From: Corynebacterium doosanense CAU 212 = DSM 45436
GTDB taxonomy: Bacteria; Actinomycetota; Actinomycetes; Mycobacteriales; Mycobacteriaceae
Direction: 5' to 3'
Assembly: GCF_000767055.1 (NCBI RefSeq)
Contig: NZ_CP006764.1
Span: forward strand, 1,240,001-1,304,000
Length of the DNA stretch: 64,000 bases
The notes beneath the pieces are model-generated. The model did no database searches. It was given only the letters and a program-made list of their open reading frames with translations, and was not told where the DNA came from. Positions 57,049-64,000 of this stretch are shown here, in pieces; position 1 is the stretch's first letter, and the number at the start of each line of letters is the position of its first letter. The position numbers were made by a program, and so were the translations under genes.

Positions 57049-57146
57049 ACCAGTCCCTTCGCCGGCATGATCCGGATCAGGTTCTAGGGTCACCACGCTG
57101 ACAACGTCCAGTGGTATCTCAGCCCCTTGACGGGACACCCCTCGGT
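57049..57146 (-). ncRNA. TPP riboswitch (THI box) 2
   Basis: On the minus strand: GAGGGGTGTCCC, GGGGCTGAGATACCAC, a variable P3 extension, GTGACCCTAGAACCTGATCC, then ATGCCGGCGAAGGGA. All conserved blocks are in order. It precedes the six-gene operon Nudix 2, thiD, glycosidase, hydroxymethylase, methyltransferase, Nudix 1. Confidence 0.95.
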
Positions 57147-57357
57147 GCAACCCGAATCTACCAGAATGCCGTCACAGATACACCCTGCGCGGATTGCCCG
57201 CTGCGGGATGCTGGTGTTGGGATCGGCTGCGCACCTATCCAGTGCTGCGACTGTGCCCGATGGAGCAAGTGCCCGTCTCACGGGTGGAGTCACTGGTCGG
57301 TGTCGGTCTTGGACGGTAGAATGGAAGGTGTCGGGCGAGCATGAAGGAGGACAGGTC

Positions 57358-57561
57358 ATGGCGACGACGAAGGCCCTGGAACAGGCCGAGATCGACCGGC
57401 TCGAAGCGCAGGTCACTGCGAGCCAGCGGATGGCTAGCGAAGAGGAGACTGACGCCGACCGTGCCCTGGGCCGCAAGGTGCTCACTGGAGAGATGTCCGC
57501 CGATGACGCCATCGCCGTCCGGCTGGCGCAGATCGACGCGAAGCACGGCATCACCCGGTAA
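57358..57561 (+). CDS. VbhA-like antitoxin
   Basis: 67 residues; AAGGAGG lies upstream of the ATG. The C-terminal half (ALGRKVLTGEMSADDAIAVR) resembles the inhibitory helix region of VbhA, the antitoxin of Fic-domain toxins. The next ORF starts like a Fic protein, which supports the reading. TAGAAT at 57317-57322 is a possible -10 element. Confidence 0.6.
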   Translation: MATTKALEQAEIDRLEAQVTASQRMASEEETDADRALGRKVLTGEMSADDAIAVRLAQIDAKHGITR

Positions 57562-57600
57562 CACGCCGCGGGCCAATGTCTCGGGCGGGGGTGGACGGTG

Positions 57601-57708
57601 ATGCCGGATCATTACACGTATCCCGGCACCGAGGTGCTCGTCAACATCCCCGGCTACACCGACCCGGCGGCGTGGAAGGAAGCCGAGACCGCCCACGGCG
57701 CGAGATAG
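57601..57708 (+). pseudogene. Truncated Fic-domain toxin
   Basis: 35 codons (MPDHYTYPGTEVLVNIPGYT onward) match the start of VbhT-type Fic proteins (YPGTDVLxN...ITDP), then stop at a TAG. The HxFx(D/E)GNGR catalytic core is absent from the rest of the region. A remnant of a toxin-antitoxin pair. Confidence 0.55.
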
Positions 57709-58520
57709 GTGCCCTGGATCACGAGCTGCGAGCGGCGTTGCAGCGGCGAGCACACCGCCTCGACCCCGACCCGCCGTTCGGTCCACCAGACCAGGGGCGG
57801 GGGCCACATGACCGAGGACTCGGACTATGAACACTCAACGTACCGCCACAGGCGAGCGGAACGAGAGCAGCGTGCGGGCGGCCCGGTCACGTCCGGGCGA
57901 GGAGAACGGGTCCGCAAAATGGGCGGACCCGTTGATCACGACGCAGGCCAACCTCTCAGGGCGAAACCCCTGGCACGGTGGGAGGAAATTTCCTCCCACC
58001 GTGCCAGGGGGACGCCCACGGTGCCGCCACTGTGGCGGCGCCGTACGCCTCGCGCGGGCAGGCCATGGTGGTGCCGAATCGGCACCACCATGCCATCCGC
58101 AGGTGCGAACCGTGCAGGGGCAACGGGGCCGGAAAATTTCCGGAGCCGTTCACCGGCCCCCGGCGCGGGCACGGGGGTGGAAAATTTTCACCCCCGTGGG
58201 CTCGAGCCGACCGTGGTGCCACCGTGGCACCACCGTCAAGAACGAGGGCAGGTCGACGGTGGTGGCAAATTGCTACAACCGTGCTGCCGGAGATGACGAC
58301 AGCGGGCTGACGGTGGTGCACAATTTTCACCACCGTGACGTTCCGCTGGTGACTGCTCCGGGGGCGCCGAATCGGCACCCCCGTGCCCGACCCCGTTTTC
58401 GGGGCCTCCAAGGGCACGACAGCACTGACCATCCACATATAGTAGCTCGCTCCTGCGCGGATGGCTAGATGCAGTGATTGCTGTTTTTGAACCTCGGGTG
58501 TATAGGCGTACCTGTCGGGT
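57709..58520. repeat. Array of ten imperfect 27-bp palindromes in a gene-free region
   Basis: Ten units begin at 57906, 57975, 58018, 58065, 58123, 58171, 58210, 58256, 58310 and 58358. Nearly all are 27 bp with ACGG...CCGT ends and an A-rich or single-base centre. Stem sequences differ between units yet remain largely self-complementary, with several T-G mismatches. Spacers of 12 to 42 bp are unrelated. The second unit extends to a perfect 44-bp palindrome (57967-58010). No convincing ORF spans the region. Confidence 0.85.
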
Positions 58521-58721
58521 ATGAACAGTATCCCGACACCCCAGACCCATACGCCCACCACGACGACGAGGCCGCGCCTGGCGATCGACGACGAGGCCCT
58601 GACCGACACCAACCGGGAGACGATCCGGCAGGCCGCGAAGACCACAGCCTCCCGGTTCCCGCCCATGAGTGCCGAGCAGGCCGAGCTGATCCGCCACCAA
58701 CTCCGCGGCGACGCCACCTGA
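58521..58721 (+). CDS. Small hypothetical protein of the island
   Basis: 66 residues: a Pro/Thr-rich N-terminus (MNSIPTPQTHTPTTTT) and a helical C-terminus (SAEQAELIRHQLRGDAT). Lies between the palindrome array and the integrase gene, convergent with the latter. Family not recognised. Confidence 0.5.
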   Translation: MNSIPTPQTHTPTTTTRPRLAIDDEALTDTNRETIRQAAKTTASRFPPMSAEQAELIRHQLRGDAT

Positions 58722-58765
58722 CCCACCCGGCATCCTGACCGTCTCGGCATCGAGCCCCACGTCCT

Positions 58766-60343
58766 TTAGAGTGCGCGGGGCTCGATGAGTACCCGCTCGG
58801 GCTCGAAGGCGTTCTGGCCCCGGTTCTGAGTCTGCTGGATGCGGACGTTGAACGTGGCCTTGATGATCTTCCTCCGCTCCAACAGTGGCAGGCCCGCCCA
58901 CGCGGCAGGCACATCCTCGGCGGTGACCAGGGCACGCACCCGCTCGTCGGTCACCGGGGGGATGAGCGCCTGCTCGGCCTCGGCGATCTGGGGCCGCAAC
59001 GCGGCTTCCAGCTTCGTGAGCGTGTCGAGGTTCAGACTCCCGGCCGCGTACTGGGCGATGACCTCGTCCAGGCGGGCCTGCAACGCCGCCCGCTTCTGCT
59101 CGGCAGCCTCGGCAACCTTGAGCCAGTCGCCGTCGTCGTCGCCGGTGAGCCAGGCGAGGTTGGTCGGGTTCTGGAACCACTCCAGCACGACCTGCTCGAC
59201 ATAGGCGTCCAGGCCCGGCTGGGAGATCATCGTCTTATAGCACCCCCGGAACTGGCACTGGTACTTCACCGCCGGAGTCCTCTCCTTCTTCCGCATCGTG
59301 GCCCGCTTCAAAGGGCGGCCGCAGTAGTGGCAGCGGGCGATGTGGACCATGAGCGTCTTCGCGGCCATCCCGCCACCGCCCTTGACGAGACGTCCGGGAT
59401 CGGCGAACAGGCGCTGGATCTTCTGGAAGTCCTCCCACTCGATCAACGCCTCCCACTGCGCCTGGCCGATGACCTCACCGCGGTAGACGCGCTTGCCGGC
59501 GATGGTGGGGTTCTGGAGCACCTGGCGGACGGTGTAGGTATCCCAGCCGCGGGGACTCTCGGCCCACGGCTTCTTCGGTGTCGGCTCCCCAGCATCCTGC
59601 AACCGCATCGCTATCGAGTACATGGACTTACCAGCCAGCACATCACGGGCGGCATCGCGGACGATCTGCCCGGTGTGGGGGTCGGGTTCCTGGCGCAGCA
59701 GGACACCGGTGTGCTGGTCGTAGACCCGCCGGTATCCGTACGGGAGGCGACCGTGGGGGCGGCCCTTGTCCGCGTTGAGCTTGACTGTGCGCAACTGCCG
59801 CTCGCGCATCGTGTTCGCGTCCGCTTCGGCGCGGAGGAACTCGAAGCCCATCATGAACGTGTCATCGGAGCGGGAGAAGTCATACACCCTGCCGTGGGTG
59901 AGGTAGAGGACCCCGGCGCGCTGGCAGGCCTTGCGCAGCTGCACGTAAACCTCCATATCGCGCCCGGCACGAGACGGCTCCCAAGAGGCAAAGCCGCCAT
60001 ACCTGCCGGACTCGATCAAGGCCATGGCCTCGTCGAAGCCCTCGCGTTCGCGCCTGCGCCACTGCGAGGCCGACCGGTCAGCATCGCGGACGATCGCCTC
60101 CGGGTACCATTCGATCGGCAGGCACCAGCCGACCATGTCAGTGAGCTGGTCATCGATCGAGCGCATCAGCTTGTGCCGGTCCTGTGAGGCCCGCCCATAC
60201 AGGATCGAAGCGGTCCAGTCGTCCTCGGCCATCTCCCGGAGTCGCTCGACCGCGGCCCGCAACTCCGGCGTGAGCAGCGGTAGCTCCAAGAGCCTGTTCG
60301 TCGTGGTCGTGTTGGTGTTCGTTGTGGTGGTGTTCATGGACAT
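58766..60343 (-). CDS. Large serine recombinase (integrase)
   Basis: 525 residues. Resolvase-type catalytic domain with ILYGRASQD (Ser53), the Recombinase domain (LPYGYRRVYDQHTG onward), a zinc ribbon with CHYCGRP and YQCQFRGC, and a coiled-coil segment (about 390-440). MSMNTTTT at 60343 is the probable start. Its gene abuts the right attachment site, as usual for such integrases. Confidence 0.92.
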   Translation of the reverse strand: MSMNTTTTNTNTTTTNRLLELPLLTPELRAAVERLREMAEDDWTASILYGRASQDRHKLMRSIDDQLTDMVGWCLPIEWYPEAIVRDADRSASQWRRREREGFDEAMALIESGRYGGFASWEPSRAGRDMEVYVQLRKACQRAGVLYLTHGRVYDFSRSDDTFMMGFEFLRAEADANTMRERQLRTVKLNADKGRPHGRLPYGYRRVYDQHTGVLLRQEPDPHTGQIVRDAARDVLAGKSMYSIAMRLQDAGEPTPKKPWAESPRGWDTYTVRQVLQNPTIAGKRVYRGEVIGQAQWEALIEWEDFQKIQRLFADPGRLVKGGGGMAAKTLMVHIARCHYCGRPLKRATMRKKERTPAVKYQCQFRGCYKTMISQPGLDAYVEQVVLEWFQNPTNLAWLTGDDDGDWLKVAEAAEQKRAALQARLDEVIAQYAAGSLNLDTLTKLEAALRPQIAEAEQALIPPVTDERVRALVTAEDVPAAWAGLPLLERRKIIKATFNVRIQQTQNRGQNAFEPERVLIEPRAL

Positions 60344-60367
60344 CAGGTGCGTCTGCCTTCCCTCTGC

Positions 60368-60405
60368 CCCTTGAACTTGATCGACGAACCCACCACCGGG
60401 CTCGA
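60368..60405. other. attR of the integrated island
   Basis: Island half-site CCCTTGAACTTGATCGAC (60368-60385), inferred GA crossover at 60386-60387, then phnK sequence ACCCACCACCGGGCTC. Confidence 0.8.
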
Positions 60406-60631
60406 CGCCTCCGTCGCCGCCGGCGTGCTGGATCTGCTGAGGCAGCTCATCGCGGAGCGGCAGATGGCCGTAGTCGTGGTCAGCCACGACTTCTCCGTCA
60501 TTGACACCCTCACCGACCGCGCCGTGGTCATGCACCACGGCCGGATCATCGAGTCCGGTCTCACCGACCAACTCTTCGCCGATCCCCACCAGGCCGCCAC
60601 CCAGCGACTCGTCGCCGCGGCCAGGTCCTAG
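60386..60631 (+). pseudogene. phnK: phnK 3' part
   Basis: Resumes the PhnK frame after the island with PTTGLDASVAAGVLDLLRQL, then the H-loop VVVVSHDFSV and the C-terminal end VAAARS. Together with the 5' part it would be a normal-length PhnK apart from the missing base near 47270. Confidence 0.9.
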
Positions 60632-60640
60632 GAGCACCCC

Positions 60641-61396
60641 ATGAGCCCAGTTCTAGAGGTCCGCGACCTGCACAAGTCCTTCCACCTGCACGCCATCGAC
60701 CGCCGGGTCACCTCTCTCGCCGGGGTGAGCTTTGACGTCTCCTCCGGCGAGCACGTCGCCGTCGCGGGCTCCTCGGGGGTCGGCAAGTCGAGCCTGCTGC
60801 GCTGCATCTACCGCACCTACCTGCCTGACTCCGGCACCGTCACCCTGCACGCCCGCTCCGGCCCCGTGGAGCTGACCTCCCTGGCCGATCGCTCCATGGC
60901 CCGGCTGCGGGGGCAGGAGTTCGGCTACGTGGCCCAGTTCCTCGCCGCTCCGCCGCGGACCGGGCCCTTCGCCCTCACCGTCGCCTCGGCCACCCGCCGC
61001 GGCCATTCCCGCGGGGACGCGAGGGAGCTCGCCGCCGACGCGCTGCGCCGGCTCAACATCGCGGAATCACTGTGGGAGGTCGACTGCGCCGTGCTCTCCG
61101 GCGGTGAGCGGCAGCGGGTCAACCTCGCCGCCGGGACCGTCTCACCCCCGCGGCTGCTGCTTCTCGACGAACCCGTCTCCGCCCTCGACCCGGCCAACAG
61201 GGAGCATGCCCTGGCCATGATCGACGACCTCAGCCGAAGCGACGTCGCGGTCGTCGGCGTCTACCACGACATGAGCATCATCCGCCGCCTGTCCAACCGG
61301 GTGCTGGTCATGGAGGGTGGCAGGATCGTCTCCGACGCCACCCCGGGCGAGGCACCGGGCCAGGGCCATTCCGCACTCATCGAGGAGCACCTGTGA
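60641..61396 (+). CDS. phnL: C-P lyase ABC-type subunit PhnL
   Basis: 251 residues; Walker A GSSGVGKSS, signature LSGGERQRV and Walker B LLLLDEPVSALD. PhnL is the second ABC-like subunit associated with the C-P lyase core. The frame is intact. Its stop overlaps the phnM start (GTGA). Confidence 0.93.
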   Translation: MSPVLEVRDLHKSFHLHAIDRRVTSLAGVSFDVSSGEHVAVAGSSGVGKSSLLRCIYRTYLPDSGTVTLHARSGPVELTSLADRSMARLRGQEFGYVAQFLAAPPRTGPFALTVASATRRGHSRGDARELAADALRRLNIAESLWEVDCAVLSGGERQRVNLAAGTVSPPRLLLLDEPVSALDPANREHALAMIDDLSRSDVAVVGVYHDMSIIRRLSNRVLVMEGGRIVSDATPGEAPGQGHSALIEEHL

Positions 61397-62573
61397 TCTT
61401 CCGCCCCGGCCACCCACCGGCCGACTACACCATCGGCCACGCCACGGCGATCCTGCCCGACCGCATCGTCGAGGACGCGGTCATCGTCGTGCGCGACCAC
61501 CGCGTCGCGGAGATCGCGCCGGGCACCGGCCGCTCGCTCGAGCTCAACGTCGATGCGGAGGGGCTGACCGTCACCCCGGGTCTCATCGACACCCACACCG
61601 ACGACCTGGAGAAGGAACGCATGCCACGCGCGGGCACCGAGGTGCCCGTGGACTTTGCGCTGGGCTCGCTCGAAGGCCGCCTGCGCGGTGGGGGGTGACC
61701 ACGGTCTATCAAGGCACGGGTTTTCGCCACCAGAGCGTGCGCGGCGTGCTGCGCAGCGTCGACCGCGCGCTCGAGGAGGCCGCGGCCATCGACGCCGCCG
61801 CCCCGGGGCTCGTCGACCACCGGGTGCTGCACCGCCTGGACATCCTCTCCGATCAGGGCGCGGCGACGCTGAAGAAGCGCCTCGACTCCCTGGATGACTC
61901 CTCCGCCCCGGCCTTGGTCTCCTTCGAGGACCACACCCCGGGCCAGGGTCAGTACCCCGACGAGGAACGCCTGTGCAGCTACATGATCGACGACGAGGGC
62001 CACACCCCGGAGGAGGCCGACCTCGCGCTCGTGCGCATGAAGGCCGCCGCGGAATCCGGTGCCGGCGTCCGCGAGGACACCGAGCAGTGGCTTGCCGGTC
62101 TCGCCGCGGCGGGCCGGGTCCGCCTCCTGGCACACGACCCGGACTGCGCGGAGGTGCTCGACCGGTTCCAGGGCTACGGCGGCGAGGTCGCGGAGTTCCC
62201 CACAACGATGGCCGCGGCCCGCCACGCGCGCGAGATCGGCCTCATCATCGTCGGCGGCGGCCCCAAAGCCCTGCGGGGGAAGTCCCACAGCGGCAATGTC
62301 TCCGCGGCGGAGCTCGCCTCGGAAGGGCTTATCGACGCCCTGACCTCCGACTACCTGCCTTCGGCGCTGCTCGGCGGCGTACGCAGCCTCATCGACCAGG
62401 GTCACCTGGATCTTCCCGGGGCAATCTCGCTGGTAACCGCCGGCCCGGCCCGGGTCGCCGGACTCACCGACCGCGGGCGGCTGGCCGAGGGCCTGCTGGC
62501 GGACCTAGCCTTCCTCGACCTGGGCCACCGCTGGCCGCGGGTCATGGGCACACACAAGGCGTGGCTGTCATGA
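61393..62573 (+). pseudogene. phnM: phnM with one-base deletion
   Basis: PhnM is the amidohydrolase-family triphosphohydrolase that removes pyrophosphate from ribose-phosphonate triphosphate. The N-terminal part with the metal site TPGLIDTHTDDLEKE ends at 61698. The rest, from GVTTVYQGT, continues in the -1 frame. The break is at the six-G run 61690-61695; a seventh G would restore a full protein. Confidence 0.87.
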
Positions 62574-63405
62574 GCGCGGACCATCGCATTCCCTGGCGCG
62601 CCCCGGACCCGCGTCTGAATCCCGGGGTCTCTCCCGTGCTCGCGGACCTCGCCTTCGCGGCGGCCCGCGCCTTCAACGTCGCCTGGTCCGGTCACTCCCG
62701 CGCAGAACTGGCCGAGGAGACCCAGATGGGTGCGGACGGCACCCCGAGTTACCTCATCGACGAGATCGTCGAGGAGGAGATCGTCCGCGCCGCCGCCCGG
62801 CACAACGTCAACGTGCTGATGAGGAGATCGGGTTCATCGACGGCGGCCACGCGGCGACCGTCATCATCGACCCCGTCGACGGTTCCGCCAACGCTGTCGC
62901 CGGCGTGCCGCTGACCTGCTTCTCCGCCGCGCTGGTGATCGACGGGGAGATCCGGGAGTCACTCAACGTCTGGCTGCAGAACGGCCACGCCGTCTGGGCG
63001 CGGGCCGGGGAGCCGGTGGCTTACCGTACCTCGGGCCGCACCGCCCTGGCTGGCGCGGCGGTGGACATGCTCCGACCGAAGACCCACGCCGGGGGAGACT
63101 CCACCGCGGCCTGGGCGCGGGTGGCGCAGCGGGCCGGGCGGGTGCGCATTCTTTCGTCGAGCTGCCTGGAGGCGATGCTCGTCGCCGAGGGGGCGATCGA
63201 CGCGTTCTGCGACCCCGGTTCGCAGACGCACCGCATCGTCGACCTGGCGGCCACACTGATGTTCATCCCCGCGGCCGGGGGAGCGGTCATCGACGTGCAG
63301 GGCCAGCCGTTCTCGTTCGGCCCCGACCTGACGCTGCGGTGGTCCGGCATCGTCGCCGCCTCCCGGGACCTGGCCGAGGAGCTCGCGGACACCATCCGGG
63401 GTTAG
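62570..63405 (+). pseudogene. Inositol-monophosphatase-like gene with one-base deletion
   Basis: The ATG overlaps the phnM stop. The N-terminal part shifts frame near 62819 (CTGATGAGG, where one extra A would restore NEEIGF). After the shift the metal motif IIDPVDGSANA and a second motif around CDPGSQTHRIVDLAA are intact. It probably dephosphorylated an intermediate of phosphonate breakdown, inferred from position only. Confidence 0.8.
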
Positions 63406-63420
63406 AACGGGAACCGCCCT

Positions 63421-63440
63421 GAGTCCACACGTGTGGACTC
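63421..63440. repeat. Perfect 20-bp palindrome
   Basis: GAGTCCACAC and GTGTGGACTC abut to form a perfect palindrome whose centre matches the repeats at 36350-36472. It lies between the converging phosphatase gene and phnE, where a bidirectional terminator or a regulator site would be possible. No T-run follows. Confidence 0.85.
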
Positions 63441-63466
63441 GGGGCCGTCGCCGCGCGGGCCGAAAA

Positions 63467-64000
63467 CTACCGCACGGTGTTGCGCATCCAGATTGACAGT
63501 GCCTCGACCGCCAGAACCACGACGATCATGGCCAGCAGGATCGTGGTCACCACGGGGAACTGGTTCACTCGCGAGGCGTTGAGCAGCAGGAAGCCGATGC
63601 CGCCAGCGCCCACCACGCCGATCAGCGTGGCCGAGCGGATGTTGTTGTCCAGCAGGTACATCACGTGCGCGATGAGCGGCGGGAGACTCTGGAAGACGGT
63701 GGAGGCGAAGAACACCTGGACCTTTGACGCGCCGTTCGAGCGGATGGCGTCCTGGACCTTGACGTCGGTTTCCTCGATGGAGTCGGCCAGCAGTTTCGAC
63801 AGCAGACCCACCGCGCCGACGGACAGCGCCAGGGTTCCGGCCACCCCGCCGAGCCCGGAGATGACCACGAAGATGATGGCCAGGATCAGCTCGGGGATGC
63901 CGCGGATGACTACGATGAGACCGCGGAAGAATCCGGAGACGTATTTGTTGCCCACCACGTTCCGGGCGGCGAGGATGCCGATGGGAATCGCCAGCACGGA
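63467..64000 (-). CDS. phnE: Phosphonate ABC transporter permease PhnE (5' end outside window)
   Basis: The C-terminal 177 codons of a binding-protein-dependent permease. The EAA loop is present (DSIEETDVKVQDAIRSNGAS), followed by LIGVVGAGGIGFLLL typical of PhnE. The start lies beyond the right edge. Presumably part of a phnCDE unit on the minus strand. Confidence 0.87.
   Translation of the reverse strand, partial: SVLAIPIGILAARNVVGNKYVSGFFRGLIVVIRGIPELILAIIFVVISGLGGVAGTLALSVGAVGLLSKLLADSIEETDVKVQDAIRSNGASKVQVFFASTVFQSLPPLIAHVMYLLDNNIRSATLIGVVGAGGIGFLLLNASRVNQFPVVTTILLAMIVVVLAVEALSIWMRNTVR

Larger units (their letters stand above)
47489..60387. mobile_element. 12.9-kb serine-integrase island inserted in phnK
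   Basis: Both ends share TCGACGA. Joining the island ends gives an attP-like site with two 18-bp arms matching at 14 positions in inverted orientation around GA. Joining the flanks restores phnK in frame across the Walker B motif. A large serine recombinase gene starts 25 bp inside the right arm. Cargo: nested insertion sequences, a TPP-riboswitch-controlled biosynthetic cluster, an antitoxin with a Fic remnant and a palindrome array. Confidence 0.88.

Noticed and set aside
57358..57708. Active Fic toxin-antitoxin pair
   Set aside because: The Fic reading frame stops after 35 codons and its catalytic motif is not found in the following sequence.
57906..58384. CRISPR array
   Set aside because: Units differ from each other, each is itself palindromic, and spacers vary from 12 to 42 bp. 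No cas gene is present.

Overview
This is high-GC actinobacterial DNA, most likely Corynebacterium. The order ilvD - PH-domain protein - mechanosensitive channel - ilvB-ilvN-ilvC - serA - leuB - DnaQ-like exonuclease - FAH-family decarboxylase - gltX matches my recollection of Corynebacterium glutamicum. The ilv operon also has a short leader-peptide attenuator of the type known in that genus. I could run no database search, so the species is not assigned.

From 1 to about 42,900 the window is mostly core chromosome: a YkvI-like membrane protein, aldo/keto reductase, lysE/lysG export pair, glutathionyl-hydroquinone-reductase-like protein, the branched-chain amino acid block with an MscCG-like glutamate-export channel, serA, cstA with its small partner, leuB, a CBS/nucleotidyltransferase-exonuclease pair, odx-like, isochorismate synthase and gltX. 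gltX is followed by tRNA-Gln and tRNA-Glu. A second tRNA-Glu lies 1.4 kb further on, beyond a lipoprotein gene and a set of palindromic repeats. Next come two genes for an SbnA-like PLP enzyme and an unusual FAD/NAD(P)-binding plus PLP-decarboxylase fusion.

From 42,973 to the end lies a C-P lyase phosphonate operon (phnF, phnGHIJKLM, an inositol-monophosphatase-like gene) with a candidate PHO box before phnG. phnE enters from the right on the other strand. The operon is broken: phnH, phnK, phnM and the phosphatase gene each carry a one-base deletion, and phnK is split by a 12.9-kb island.

The island (47,489-60,387) carries a large serine integrase gene next to its right end. Joining its two ends recreates an 18 + 2 + 18 bp inverted-repeat attP-like site. 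Joining the flanks recreates an in-frame PhnK LLLDEPTTGLD segment. Inside are a nested IS21-in-IS3 insertion, a truncated transporter gene and two TPP riboswitches. The riboswitches head units encoding an SDR, two Nudix hydrolases, ThiD, a SAM methyltransferase, a NDT-type N-glycosidase and a thymidylate-synthase homologue with Asp in place of the base-reading Asn. Together these look like a pathway for a pyrimidine thiamine antivitamin of the bacimethrin type, with CMP hydroxymethylation and base release as in MilA/MilB of mildiomycin. The island also holds a VbhA-like antitoxin with a Fic remnant and an unexplained array of ten ~27-bp palindromes with differing stems.
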